A stretch of 64,000 nt of DNA from Tumebacillus amylolyticus (GCF_016722965.1 NZ_JAEQNB010000001.1:1081344-1145343); one strand, 5' to 3'. Shown: positions 28,486-37,650, counted from the stretch's first letter. Numbers and translations are program-made. Notes: generated by a model from the letters alone, not told the origin.

Positions 28486-29991
28486 ATGTCCGCAAACACC
28501 GTCGAAAAATTCAACGCGCTCGTCAAGCGCATGAAGCAAATCGAAGAAGCAACCGCCGTCCTGATCTGGGACTTGCGCACAGGCGCTCCGAAAAAAGGCG
28601 TTGAGCAACGCTCCGAAGTCATCGGAATGCTCTCCGGTGACGTCTTCAAACTGAGCATCTCCGAAGAGATGGGCCAATACCTGGAAGTCCTGACCCAATC
28701 GGACGTCATGGAGTCCCTCGACGAGATCACCCGCGAGTCCGTGCTTGAACGCAAGAAGGAATACGATCGCTCGCTTAAGATCCCGCCGCAGAAGTACCAA
28801 GACTACGTCATCCTCACCGCCAAAGCCGAGTACGCATGGCAAGAAGCGAAAGCCAACAACGACTTCGACTCGTTCCGTCCGTACTTGGAAGAGATCGTCG
28901 CTACGCTTGGCGAGTTCATCGAACTGTGGGGCTATGGCAAGGACAAGTACGACACGCTGCTCGACCAATACGAGCCGGGCATGACCGTCGCCAAAATCGA
29001 CGAGATCTTCCTCCCGCTGCGTGAGCGCACCGTCGCTCTCGTCAAACTCATCGCCGACAAGGAACAAGTTCGTCGCGACTTCCTCAACCAAGCCTTCCCG
29101 AAAGCAGACCAGCGCGAATTCTGCGAGTTCATCTTGCGCCAACTCGGCTATGATTTCGAAGCGGGTCGCCTCGATGAAAGCTCGCACCCGTTTGCGATCG
29201 GCCTCAACCCGGGCGACGTTCGCGTCACCACCCGATTCCGTGCGGACGACATGCAATCTTCGCTGTTTGGCACGATCCACGAGTGCGGTCATGCGATGTA
29301 CGAACAGAACATCTCCGGCGACCTCGTCAACACCTACCTCGCGACGGGCGCATCGATGGGCATTCATGAATCGCAATCGCGTTTCTGGGAGAACATGATT
29401 GGCAGAAGCCTTGAATTCTGGAATCGGTACTACCAAGACCTCACCGAGCGTTTCCCGGAGCAGTTCGCGGGCGTTTCCGTCGAGGAATTCTATCGTGCGA
29501 TCAACCTCGTCGAGCCGTCTCTGATTCGTGTCGACGCAGACGAATTGACCTACAACCTGCACATCATGATCCGCTACGAGATGGAGAAAGACCTGATCAA
29601 CGGCGTGATTACCGTCGCCGACCTCCCGCGCATCTGGAATGAGAAAATGGAGGAGTACCTCGGCGTCCGTCCGGACAACGACACCAACGGCGTTCTGCAA
29701 GACATCCACTGGGCGGGCGGCGCGTTTGGATACTTCGCGACTTATTCGCTCGGCAACATCTACGCGGCACAATTGGAAGCGGCGATCTCCCGCGAGATCC
29801 CGAAATACAAGGAACTCGTCGCAGCGGGCGACCTGACCGAACTCAAAGCGTGGCTGACCGATAAAGTGTATCGTCACGGTAAAGCACTTAAACCGGCAGA
29901 GATCATTTACCGCGCTACCGGCGAAGAAATCAACGCGAAATACCTGATCCAATACCTCGAAAGTAAGTACCAATCCATTTACAAAATCTAA
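28486..29991 (+). CDS. Carboxypeptidase Taq family (M32) metallopeptidase
   Basis: A 501-residue cytosolic zinc carboxypeptidase. The zinc site HECGH is at residues 265-269 (GTIHECGHAMYEQN), followed by the M32-specific MGIHESQSRFWEN, and then IRYEMEKDLI and the DIHWAGGAFGYFATYSLGN block. The length is typical. It removes C-terminal residues from peptides with broad specificity. The start ATG 28486 follows ATGGAGGAAC. The gene stands alone between a terminator and the cold shock promoter. Confidence 0.93.
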   Translation: MSANTVEKFNALVKRMKQIEEATAVLIWDLRTGAPKKGVEQRSEVIGMLSGDVFKLSISEEMGQYLEVLTQSDVMESLDEITRESVLERKKEYDRSLKIPPQKYQDYVILTAKAEYAWQEAKANNDFDSFRPYLEEIVATLGEFIELWGYGKDKYDTLLDQYEPGMTVAKIDEIFLPLRERTVALVKLIADKEQVRRDFLNQAFPKADQREFCEFILRQLGYDFEAGRLDESSHPFAIGLNPGDVRVTTRFRADDMQSSLFGTIHECGHAMYEQNISGDLVNTYLATGASMGIHESQSRFWENMIGRSLEFWNRYYQDLTERFPEQFAGVSVEEFYRAINLVEPSLIRVDADELTYNLHIMIRYEMEKDLINGVITVADLPRIWNEKMEEYLGVRPDNDTNGVLQDIHWAGGAFGYFATYSLGNIYAAQLEAAISREIPKYKELVAAGDLTELKAWLTDKVYRHGKALKPAEIIYRATGEEINAKYLIQYLESKYQSIYKI

Positions 29992-29999
29992 CAAGTTGT

Positions 30000-30028
30000 T
30001 TGACAAATTGGGGAATCACTGGTATCAT
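30000..30028 (+). promoter_or_regulatory. Strong promoter of the cold shock gene
   Basis: TTGACA at 30000-30005 and TATCAT at 30023-30028 with exactly 17 bases between, immediately after the M32 stop codon. This predicts a leader of about 110 bases. Confidence 0.8.
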
Positions 30029-30108
30029 GAGAAATGTCTAGCAGACAGCCATTTGCCAATCTTGCTTCAACGGATGCTTGAAACAGAATTGTGAACAAGT
30101 GGTAACAC

Positions 30109-30134
30109 CGCGTTCACATAGAACGCGCAGGAGG
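30109..30134 (+). promoter_or_regulatory. Leader hairpin abutting the cold shock ribosome site
   Basis: CGCGTTC (30109-30115) and GAACGCG (30121-30127) form a perfect 7-base stem with a 5-base loop, ending one base before AGGAGG at 30129-30134. It could modulate translation in the long csp leader. Confidence 0.45.
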
Positions 30135-30143
30135 TATTTGAAC

Positions 30144-30344
30144 ATGCAACAAGGTACTGTAAAATGGTTCAACGCTGAAAAAGGCTACGGTTTCATCTCC
30201 GTTGAAGGCGGCGAAGACGTCTTCGTACACTACTCCGCAATCCAAGGCGATGGCTTCAAGACCCTCGAAGAAGGCCAAACCGTGAACTTCGATATTGTAC
30301 AAGGCAACCGTGGCGCTCAAGCTGCGAACGTCACCAAAGCGTAA
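30144..30344 (+). CDS. csp: Cold shock protein, CspA/CspB family
   Basis: A 66-residue single-stranded nucleic acid chaperone, a five-stranded OB-fold. The RNP1 motif KGYGFI is at residues 13-18 and RNP2 VFVHY near 27-31. It acts on mRNA structure and as a transcription antiterminator. The start ATG 30144 follows AGGAGG. The leader is about 110 bases with a hairpin beside the ribosome site, in line with the long leaders of cold shock genes. Confidence 0.95.
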   Translation: MQQGTVKWFNAEKGYGFISVEGGEDVFVHYSAIQGDGFKTLEEGQTVNFDIVQGNRGAQAANVTKA

Positions 30345-30362
30345 GCTTAACGCAAACCTTCT

Positions 30363-30393
30363 AAAGGTCTTCGGGCAACCGAAGACCTTTTTT
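30363..30393 (+). terminator. Terminator of the cold shock gene
   Basis: AAAGGTCTTCGG-GCAA-CCGAAGACCTTT, a GNRA-like loop followed by a T-run. Confidence 0.92.
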
Positions 30394-30410
30394 AATACGC
30401 AGTTCATAGA

Positions 30411-30452
30411 AAAAGGGACGCGATCCTCCGAGGAGGGGTGCGTCCCTTTTTT
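30411..30452. terminator. Bidirectional terminator
   Basis: AAAAGGGACGC pairs with GTGCGTCCCTTTT with an inner CCTC/GGAG stem; it also ends the amidase gene on the minus strand. Confidence 0.82.
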
Positions 30453-30457
30453 GCATC

Positions 30458-31555
30458 TTACGGCCAGGTGTAGAGGTGGGTGAAGCTCATGCCTTGGGAA
30501 GAGCCGTAGTTGTAAGGCACGTGGTAGCGGTCGTTGTTGTGGGAGTCGATCAGCGCGTTGGCACCCGCTTGGACGATGATCGTGACATGGTCATACGTGC
30601 CGTTCCAATCCCAGTCGTAGTTGACGATGTCGCCGACCATCAGTTGGGAGTAGTCGGTGTAGGCGATGCCGCGCGACGTGTTGCGTGCCCAATCGCGCAG
30701 GCCTTGGTTGTTGACCCAGGCGTACGTCCACGCATCGTCTGCGGTGGAGCCGCCGTTGTTGCGGTAGTACCAAGACCCGTCGTCCGGTTGGCCGCCGGCG
30801 CGCAGGGATTGCGACACGAAGTTCGCACAGTCGCCGCCGACCGAGTTGAAGTTTTTGTACCCGCTGTTGTAGGAAGACCAATAGGTATCTGCGTAGTTCG
30901 CAGCCGCTTGGTGGTTGTACGTCCATGAGTAGAGCGTGTACGGTTGCGAAGTAGCTCCCGGTTGGTTCAAAGACGTCGGTTGGTAAGAGTCGAGCGGGCT
31001 TGCTTTCGGTGCAACATAGTCCGGGGACTTGGTAAGGCCCGGGCCTTCGTCATAGGAGTCCGCTTGAATCGACCAGTTGTTGCCGTCGTTGCTCAGGGTC
31101 ACGTCATGCCAAGTGCCGAACTTCGAGGTGATCTCGCCGTTCGGGCCTTTGGCGACGAGGGTTTCGGTATGGTCGTCGTTGAACGGAATCCAGACGATCT
31201 CCATCTCGTCGTACGCTTTGACGGTCGCCGTCTTGCCGTTGACGGTGGTGTCGGCGATGCTCGGCGTGGACTTGATCGAGACGATCTTGCCCGGCCAAGT
31301 GGCTTGCAGTTGTTTGCGCAGCCCTTGCACGCGTTGTTGCTCATGCGCTTTCAGCTTCGAAGAAGCAACGTTGTAGTGCATGTCCAACGCATCGCCGGCA
31401 ATGAAGTTGCTTCCTTGCAAAGCGGCGGAACGATCGACCAGTGTGGCTTTGACCACATCGGCCGGAGACAGACTCGCAGCGGACGCAGAGCCGGCCGTTG
31501 CAGCGGTACCCAGAACGGCACCTGCGACGAGCACTGCCAGAAGTGCTTTTTTCAT
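30458..31555 (-). CDS. Secreted amidase-domain protein (putative cell-wall amidase)
   Basis: A 365-residue exported protein. Residues 1-36 form a signal peptide (KKALLAVLVAGAVLGTAATA, cut near SASAAS). The middle has an unclear beta-rich domain. The C-terminal 170 residues match the amidase_6 type cysteine hydrolase: NYADTYWSSYN, GGDCANFVSQSLRAGG with the likely nucleophile Cys, and TYDHVTIIVQ with the likely His. The substrate is likely peptidoglycan or a related peptide, by inference. The start ATG 31555 follows CTGGGAGGTC. It is divergent from the DHA2 exporter gene. Confidence 0.85.
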   Translation of the reverse strand: MKKALLAVLVAGAVLGTAATAGSASAASLSPADVVKATLVDRSAALQGSNFIAGDALDMHYNVASSKLKAHEQQRVQGLRKQLQATWPGKIVSIKSTPSIADTTVNGKTATVKAYDEMEIVWIPFNDDHTETLVAKGPNGEITSKFGTWHDVTLSNDGNNWSIQADSYDEGPGLTKSPDYVAPKASPLDSYQPTSLNQPGATSQPYTLYSWTYNHQAAANYADTYWSSYNSGYKNFNSVGGDCANFVSQSLRAGGQPDDGSWYYRNNGGSTADDAWTYAWVNNQGLRDWARNTSRGIAYTDYSQLMVGDIVNYDWDWNGTYDHVTIIVQAGANALIDSHNNDRYHVPYNYGSSQGMSFTHLYTWP

Positions 31556-31600
31556 AAACCAGACCTCCCAGTATTTGAGAATCATTTCTAGTATGGGACT

Positions 31601-31630
31601 ATTTTAATTTATAAAAGATAGAATTGTCAA
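31601..31630 (-). promoter_or_regulatory. Promoter of the secreted amidase gene
   Basis: On the minus strand TTGACA (31630-31625) and TAAAAT (31606-31601) are 18 bases apart, giving a leader of about 45 bases. Confidence 0.65.
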
Positions 31631-31684
31631 TGTGCCGTTTTTACTTAATAACTGACTTTTGGCATATGTTTTTTTCTACTAAAG

Positions 31685-31709
31685 GTAGTACGATAGACGT
31701 AGTTCGATA
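31685..31709. promoter_or_regulatory. Direct repeat upstream of the DHA2 exporter
   Basis: GTAGTACGATA at 31685-31695 and GTAGTTCGATA at 31699-31709 differ at one base. A palindrome TCAAATTTGA follows at 31711-31720. These are candidate sites for the PadR regulator encoded at the end of the operon. Confidence 0.4.
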
Positions 31710-31745
31710 CTCAAATTTGAATAGTAAGATTGGAGGCTTCTTCAC

Positions 31746-33299
31746 ATGAGTCAACCGAAAATGCCCAATCGAGGGCTGATCATCTTCGCGATGGCGCTGG
31801 GGATGTTCATGGCTTCGTTGGACAACACGATCGTTTCCACGGCGATGCCGACGGTCGTCTCCGAACTCGGGCGGCTGGACATCTTCTCATGGGTCTTCTC
31901 CGCGTACTTGCTGACCTCCACCACGTTTATCCCGATCTTCGGTAAGCTCGCAGACCTGTATGGCAAGAAACAATTCTACTTGTTCGGCGTCGCGGTCTTC
32001 GTACTCGGCTCCTTGCTCTCCGGCATGGCAGAGTCGATGAACCAACTGATTGCGTTCCGCGCCTTGCAAGGCTTCGGGGCGGCGGCGATGATGCCGATCA
32101 CGTACGCGATGCTCTACGAATCGTTCCCCAAGGAACAACGGGGCAAGATGCAGGGCATTTTCTCGGCGATCTTCGGTCTCTCCTCCGCGATTGGACCGAC
32201 GATTGGCGGCTACTTCACAGATTACCTCTCCTGGCACTGGATCTTCTACGTCAACATTCCCATCGGTTTGTTCGCCTTCCTCATCATCCTCGGCCTCTAC
32301 AAAAACATCAAGGTTCGCGATACCTCCCAAAAAATTGTCATCGACTACCTCGGCTCTTTCACCCTGACCCTTTCCATCTTGTCTCTCATGTACGCATTGG
32401 CTTCTGCAGGTCGTCAGTACGAGTGGGGCTCTTGGCAGATCGTCTCGCTGCTGTCCGCAGCCGTCGTTCTGCTCATCGTCTTCCTGTTCGTTGAAAAACG
32501 GGCCAAGGACCCGATCATCCCGCTCTACCTGTTCCGCAAAAACGGCGTTGTTTCGTCGAACTTCACGGCGTTCCTCATGGGAGCGGTGTTGCTCGGAGCT
32601 TCGTCCTACATTCCGCTGTTCATCCAAGGGGTTATCGGCGGCTCCGCATCCAAAGCGGGCGACTTGGTGACTCCGATGATGTTCGGTCTCATCTTCGGCT
32701 CCGGCGCTTGCGGTGCGTTGATGCAACGCATGCCGTACCGTCCGATCCAAATCGGCGCTTCGCTCGTCATGATTGTGGGCGCTTGGATGCTGTCTCAATT
32801 GAATGTAGACACGTCGAACTCGTATGTCGTCTACGCGATGATCGTGTTGGGTCTGGGCCTTGGGCCGCTGTTCCCGATTCCGATTGCGATGATGCAAGGT
32901 TCGGTAAACGAAGACCAAGTATCGATTGCGTCTTCGCTGATCACCTTCTTCCGCAACATCGGGATGGCGATGGGCATTTCCTTCCTCTCGATCATCGTCA
33001 ACACCAAACTGTCCAACACGACCGATGCCGCGTTCCAGAACGCAACGCTTCCGCCGCAACAGCTCGCTCTGCTCAAAGACCCGCACTCGATCTTCTCGGA
33101 GCAAGGCCGTCAGATGATTCCGGCAGATATCTTCCACAAACTCCAAGTCGCGCTGAGCGACGGAGTCGATCTGGTCTTCTGGGCGTGTCTGTTCATCGCC
33201 GTCGGCTGTCTGATCTTGGGCTTCGTTGCGGGGAACCACTCCGAACTGAGCTACCAAAAGCGCAAAGCCGCTAAGCAACAAGGCAGCCAATCGATGTGA
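31746..33299 (+). CDS. DHA2 family drug exporter (EmrB/QacA type)
   Basis: A 517-residue, 14-segment MFS proton-drug antiporter. FMASLDNTIVSTAMPTV near residues 20-37 is the DHA2 motif D1, GKLADLYGKKQFYLFG is motif A, and IGPTIGGYFTDYLSWHWIFYVNIPIG is motif C with its continuation. It likely expels lipophilic or cationic drugs. The start ATG 31746 follows TTGGAGGC. Its last bases overlap the PadR gene by four (GTGA), which implies translational coupling. Confidence 0.93.
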   Translation: MSQPKMPNRGLIIFAMALGMFMASLDNTIVSTAMPTVVSELGRLDIFSWVFSAYLLTSTTFIPIFGKLADLYGKKQFYLFGVAVFVLGSLLSGMAESMNQLIAFRALQGFGAAAMMPITYAMLYESFPKEQRGKMQGIFSAIFGLSSAIGPTIGGYFTDYLSWHWIFYVNIPIGLFAFLIILGLYKNIKVRDTSQKIVIDYLGSFTLTLSILSLMYALASAGRQYEWGSWQIVSLLSAAVVLLIVFLFVEKRAKDPIIPLYLFRKNGVVSSNFTAFLMGAVLLGASSYIPLFIQGVIGGSASKAGDLVTPMMFGLIFGSGACGALMQRMPYRPIQIGASLVMIVGAWMLSQLNVDTSNSYVVYAMIVLGLGLGPLFPIPIAMMQGSVNEDQVSIASSLITFFRNIGMAMGISFLSIIVNTKLSNTTDAAFQNATLPPQQLALLKDPHSIFSEQGRQMIPADIFHKLQVALSDGVDLVFWACLFIAVGCLILGFVAGNHSELSYQKRKAAKQQGSQSM

Positions 33300-33844
33300 G
33301 AGAAGGACGAACTCCGGTACCGCTGTTGATCCTCGGCCTGCTATGCTCCGAGGACCTGCACCCCTACGAAGTGGCGCAGATTCTCAAGGAGCGGTCGATG
33401 GAGCGGGTGGTCAAGCTCAACATCGGGACGATCTACTACAACTTCGAGATGTTGCTCAAACGGGGCGACATCGCGGTGAAGGAAGTCGTCCATGACAGCC
33501 GTCGTCCGGACAAAACCGTCTACCGCATCACCGAGCAAGGACGGGAACGCTTTCAAGAGCTGTTGAAAAAGCAGTTCGAGAATGAAACCACGCAGTACCA
33601 CCCGCTGTATCCGGCGCTGTTGCTGGCGCGATACGGGGAGGAAGCGGTGATCCGCAAATCCCTGCTCAAACGCCGCAAACAGCTCGCCAAGCAGATGGAC
33701 CATCTGTCTCAGGAGATGTCCCGCACGGACGACCACGCCCATTGGAGCCTGGTCCACATCTTGAAAAACGGATGGTTGCACTACCAAACGGAGTTGGAAT
33801 GGCTGGACGCTTTTTTGCAAGAACTGGACGAGAAACGCATCTAA
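33296..33844 (+). CDS. PadR family transcriptional regulator (first copy)
   Basis: A 182-residue regulator. The winged HTH is LLILGLLCSEDLHPYEVAQ onward, with NIGTIYYNFEMLLKRGDIAV and the wing DKTVYRITEQGRERF, the PadR signature. The C-terminal part is helical for dimer formation. The GTG start at 33296 overlaps the stop of the exporter gene, so regulator and exporter are co-made, as in PadR drug-efflux loops such as LmrR or YxaF-like systems. It likely represses its own operon. A terminator follows. Confidence 0.9.
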   Translation: MREGRTPVPLLILGLLCSEDLHPYEVAQILKERSMERVVKLNIGTIYYNFEMLLKRGDIAVKEVVHDSRRPDKTVYRITEQGRERFQELLKKQFENETTQYHPLYPALLLARYGEEAVIRKSLLKRRKQLAKQMDHLSQEMSRTDDHAHWSLVHILKNGWLHYQTELEWLDAFLQELDEKRI

Positions 33845-33853
33845 CCCGAGGTA

Positions 33854-33893
33854 GAAAAAAGGACGCCCCCACGCGGGAGGCGTCCTTTTTTTC
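33854..33893. terminator. Bidirectional terminator
   Basis: AAAAAAGGACGCC pairs with GGCGTCCTTTTTT; it also ends the convergent RND gene, whose stop is at 33903. Confidence 0.85.
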
Positions 33894-33902
33894 GTACAGG
33901 TG

Positions 33903-36900
33903 TTACGCTTGAGCTTGTTGGGTTTCTTTCTTGTGTTGACGGCGGAAGAACAGTTCGTACATCACCGGCACGATGACCAAGGTCAGCAGGGTCGCCGTGG
34001 TCAAACCGCCGATGACGACGACCGCGAGACCGCGCGAGATCAAGTTGCCTTCTGCCGCGGTGAACGCCAGCGGGAGCAACGCGCAGATCGTGGCAAACGC
34101 CGTCATGATGATCGGGCGCAGACGAGTCTTGCCCGCTTCGATCAGCGCTTGGCGAATCGGCATGCCTTCGTCGCGGTTCTGACCCACGCGGTCGACGAGA
34201 ACGATGGCGTTGGTGACGACGATCCCGATCAGCATCAGCACACCGATCATCGCGGAGATCGAGACCGGCTCGCCCGTCAAGTAGAGACCGATCAGGGCCC
34301 CCGTCGGGACGAACAGCAGCGAGGTCAAGATGACGAACGGAATTCGTGCTTGGCCGAATGTGAACAGCATGACGAGGTAGACGAGACCGACCGCGATGCC
34401 CATCGCGAGGCCGAGTTGTTGGAACGTCTTCGTCGTTTCGTCAGAGCCGCCGCCCGCCGTCAGCGAGACGCCGTCGGGGAGCTTGACGTTGTTTTTGACG
34501 TCATTTTGCACATCGGTGGAGACTTGTTGGACATTGGTTCCTTCGACGGTCGCCGAGACGCGGGCGAAAATTTTGCCGTCGTTTTTCTGAATCGCCGAGA
34601 CGGTGCTGACTTGCTCAACCGTGGCGATGTCTTTGAGTTTCACGATGCCTTTGGTGCCAAACAGGGTGAGGTCTTCGAGTTCCGACTTCGAGGCGAGCGG
34701 TTTGTCGTAGGACAGTTGGACCGAGCGGTCCTGACCGTCGAGTTCCAGCGTGCCGATGGAGACCGGTCGGGTCTGGTCGGCGGTGAGGCCGAGGACCGTG
34801 TAGCCGGAAACGCCGGCGGCCGTCGCTTTGTCGTTGTCGATTTTGATGACCCATTGGGTTTGCATCTCTTGCATGTTGGACTTGATGTAGCTGAGTTCCG
34901 AGTGTTTCTTGAGTTGATCTTGAACCAACTGGGAGGCTTCAAGCAGTTTGCTTTGGTCGTTGGAGTAGAGGTCGATGTCCACGTTGTTGTTCGACGGCGG
35001 ACCGCCGGAGGACATCTCTTGGACGGTGATCGTCGCTTTGTCTGACGTTTTGTTGACGATCGCTTTGATGTTCTCGTTGAGCGCTTTGACTTCGGCGGTG
35101 GTGTCTGCCGTTTCGTTCAGCGAGATGTAGTATTGGAACGTGTTTTCCTTTTTCAAGCCGGTTTGGAAGTCGCGGGAGCCGATGCCTGCGAAGACGCTTT
35201 TGATCGTGTCTTTGCGATCGCGGAGCATTTTTTCCACGTCGAGCGAGACTTCGTTGGTCTTGTCGATGACGGTGGAAGCCGGCAGGGCGACGTTTGCGAT
35301 GATCGTTTTTTGCTTCTCGTTGGGCAGGAACACGAAACCGAGTTTGCCGGCCAGTGCGAAGGAGCCGAGGAGAAGCGGGATGCAGATGACGAAGACGAGC
35401 CATTTTTTGCGAAGCGAGGCTTCGATGACGCGACCGTACCAGGCTTGGAGGGCGCCTTCGCGCTCTTCATGCTTGAGTTTGGAGAACGAGAAGTTCGCCA
35501 GCACCGGAGTCAGCGTGATCGAGACGATCAGCGACGCGATCAGAGCGAAGACGATGGTCAGCGCAAACGGCAGGAAAAACTCGCCGGTGATGCCGCCGAC
35601 GAATCCGAGCGGAAGGAACACAACGATCGTCGTCAGCGTCGACGAGGTGATCGCTTTGAGCATTTCGCTGGTTGCGGCGAGGGTGAGTTGTTTTTTATCG
35701 AGAAGTTCCGGGTTGTGCTTGATGCGGCGGAAGATGTTCTCGATGACGACGATGGAGTCGTCGACGACCCGCCCGACCGCGACCGCCATGCCGCCAAGCG
35801 TCATGATGTTCAAGGTGATGTTCGCTTGGGCGAGGAAGATCGAGGACACCAAGAGAGACAGCGGAATCGAGAGCACGGCGATGATCGTCGCGCGAATGTT
35901 GCGCAGGAACAGCAAGACGGCGAGCGATGCGAACAGGGCTCCGAGGAGTCCTTCACGGATCAGCGAAGAGACCGATTTTTTGATGCCGTCTGCTTGGTCG
36001 AATACGATGGAGTAGTCGATTTTGTCGTTGTACTTGTCGAGGACCGTATAGGCCTGATCGACGACGTTGACGGTGTTCGCATCTTGCTTTTTGGTTAATG
36101 CAAGCGCGATGGCGTCTTTGTCATTGAAACGCGTGATCTCCGGACGGGAGGTCTGCGTTTGGATGGTGGCGATGTCTTTGAGCAAGACGGGGGCGGGAGC
36201 ACCTGCGCCCATCGGAGCTGCCGTCGCCGTCGGGACATCGAGTTTCAAATTCTCAAGTTCCGCCATCGTGGCGATTTTTTGATCCACGCGAATCGGGATC
36301 AGGATCGAGTCATTGACCACCGACCCGGCCGGCATGGAAAGGAACTTGCCTTTGATCGTCTCTTGAATCTTCGAGAGCATGAGGCCGTGCTTCAAAGCCT
36401 CCGCCTTGTTGACTTGAATGTTGACGAGTTGCGTTTCCGTCCCGCCAATCGAAACCGAGTTCACACCCGGAATCTTCTCGAGCTCCGGCTGGATGTCTTC
36501 AAGCACAGCTTGTGCATTCTGCCCGTTCTTGGCAAAAACCGCTGCATTGAGCACCGGGAACGAGCCGAACGAGAACCGCTGCACCTCCGGCTCGACCTTC
36601 TCCGGCAACTGCGCGTTGCGCATGAGGGTCTCCACCTGTTGCGTGACATCGTCCATTTGGGTCCCGATCGGGAACTCCAATTGAATCAACGCCATCGATT
36701 CAAACGATTGCGAGGACATCTTGTCGAGTCCGCTCACAGTCTTCAATTGCTTTTCAAGAACGCTGGTGACTTGCCGCTCCACATCTTCCGGCGAAGCGCC
36801 CGGATAGACGGCTGAAATCGACAATTGCGGAAACTCGATGTTCGGCAACAAATCGACCTTGAGCGTCTGGAATGAGAAGAGCCCGCCCACGATCAACAAA

Positions 36901-36959
36901 AACGAAAGTATGAAGATCGCCACAGGATTCTTCAACGAAATGCGGGTCAAAAAGTTCAT
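33903..36959 (-). CDS. RND efflux transporter (AcrB/SwrC family)
   Basis: A 1018-residue proton-driven exporter with the usual two halves, each with one plus five membrane segments and a large external loop. Signatures are SLKNPVAIFILSFLLIVGG, PNIEFPQLSISAVYPGASPED, the segment-4 LGGMAVAVGRVVDDSIVVIEN with the proton-relay Asp pair, and GIVVTNAIVLVDRVGQNRDEG in the second half. The nearest known relative is Bacillus SwrC/YerP, which is involved in surfactin efflux. No periplasmic adaptor gene is adjacent, as usual in Gram-positives. The ribosome site GGAGAGG is rather far from the ATG at 36959. It is divergent from the second PadR gene. Confidence 0.93.
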   Translation of the reverse strand: MNFLTRISLKNPVAIFILSFLLIVGGLFSFQTLKVDLLPNIEFPQLSISAVYPGASPEDVERQVTSVLEKQLKTVSGLDKMSSQSFESMALIQLEFPIGTQMDDVTQQVETLMRNAQLPEKVEPEVQRFSFGSFPVLNAAVFAKNGQNAQAVLEDIQPELEKIPGVNSVSIGGTETQLVNIQVNKAEALKHGLMLSKIQETIKGKFLSMPAGSVVNDSILIPIRVDQKIATMAELENLKLDVPTATAAPMGAGAPAPVLLKDIATIQTQTSRPEITRFNDKDAIALALTKKQDANTVNVVDQAYTVLDKYNDKIDYSIVFDQADGIKKSVSSLIREGLLGALFASLAVLLFLRNIRATIIAVLSIPLSLLVSSIFLAQANITLNIMTLGGMAVAVGRVVDDSIVVIENIFRRIKHNPELLDKKQLTLAATSEMLKAITSSTLTTIVVFLPLGFVGGITGEFFLPFALTIVFALIASLIVSITLTPVLANFSFSKLKHEEREGALQAWYGRVIEASLRKKWLVFVICIPLLLGSFALAGKLGFVFLPNEKQKTIIANVALPASTVIDKTNEVSLDVEKMLRDRKDTIKSVFAGIGSRDFQTGLKKENTFQYYISLNETADTTAEVKALNENIKAIVNKTSDKATITVQEMSSGGPPSNNNVDIDLYSNDQSKLLEASQLVQDQLKKHSELSYIKSNMQEMQTQWVIKIDNDKATAAGVSGYTVLGLTADQTRPVSIGTLELDGQDRSVQLSYDKPLASKSELEDLTLFGTKGIVKLKDIATVEQVSTVSAIQKNDGKIFARVSATVEGTNVQQVSTDVQNDVKNNVKLPDGVSLTAGGGSDETTKTFQQLGLAMGIAVGLVYLVMLFTFGQARIPFVILTSLLFVPTGALIGLYLTGEPVSISAMIGVLMLIGIVVTNAIVLVDRVGQNRDEGMPIRQALIEAGKTRLRPIIMTAFATICALLPLAFTAAEGNLISRGLAVVVIGGLTTATLLTLVIVPVMYELFFRRQHKKETQQAQA

Positions 36960-36993
36960 GTCTCTGGTTCCACCCTCTCCTGAACTGTAGTAC

Positions 36994-37011
36994 TATGTGT
37001 ATAGTCACATA
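36994..37011. promoter_or_regulatory. PadR-type operator between the RND and PadR genes
   Basis: TATGTG-TATAGT-CACATA is a perfect dyad with 6-base arms. It fits the PadR consensus ATGT-N8-ACAT exactly and lies 35 bases upstream of the RND start codon. Confidence 0.6.
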
Positions 37012-37040
37012 TCGAAAGGCAACACTATCTTAGCATCCCT

Positions 37041-37069
37041 GTGACAACACTGCAATCATTTTGTATAAT
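37041..37069 (+). promoter_or_regulatory. Promoter of the second PadR gene
   Basis: GTGACA at 37041-37046 and TATAAT at 37064-37069 with 17 bases between, 36 bases before the ATG. Confidence 0.7.
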
Positions 37070-37104
37070 GTTTGTACACGAAATAGATGGAGAGGATTGC
37101 CAAG

Positions 37105-37650
37105 ATGGCTCTACGATACGCAGTGCTCGGCTTGCTGTCCAAGGAACCTCTGACAGGCTACGACTTGGCACAAAAGTTCCAAACGAACATCTCTCATTTC
37201 TGGAACGCGCACCACACCCAAATCTACCGCGAACTGCAGAAACTGGAGAAAGAAGCGCTCGTCTCCTACCACCTCGTCGAACAACACGACCGCCCGGACA
37301 AAAAAGTCTACTCCCTGACCGACGACGGACTTCGCGAACTGCTCGGCTGGATGGCCGAAGCCCCCAAACCGCCCTCCATGAAAAATGAAAACCTGCTTCG
37401 CGTCTCCCTGTTCCATCTCATCCCGTCCCAACAGGCGATTCAATACCTCGAAGCCTCACGCGAAAGCCACGTCCAAATTCTCGAAGCAATGAAAAAATGG
37501 GGCACCCAACATCTTGGGAGCCCCGAACTTCCGCCCAGCCGCGACCTGATCGGAGAGACCCTGACGCTCGACTTCGGCATGCGCTTCATCCAGACGTGGA
37601 TTGACTGGTGTGACCAAGCAATCCGCATGTTCCGCTCTCTCCCCGAATAG
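37105..37650 (+). CDS. PadR family transcriptional regulator (second copy)
   Basis: A 181-residue PadR protein: LRYAVLGLLSKEPLTGYDLAQKF, then HFWNAHHTQIYRELQKLEKEALV and the wing RPDKKVYSLTDDGLREL, with a helical C-terminal domain of the Vir_act_alpha_C type. The start ATG 37105 has GGAGAGG nine bases before; ATG 37087 lies upstream of it. It is divergent from the RND exporter and is the likely repressor acting on the dyad at 36994-37011. A TerC gene follows 37 bases later. Confidence 0.92.
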   Translation: MALRYAVLGLLSKEPLTGYDLAQKFQTNISHFWNAHHTQIYRELQKLEKEALVSYHLVEQHDRPDKKVYSLTDDGLRELLGWMAEAPKPPSMKNENLLRVSLFHLIPSQQAIQYLEASRESHVQILEAMKKWGTQHLGSPELPPSRDLIGETLTLDFGMRFIQTWIDWCDQAIRMFRSLPE

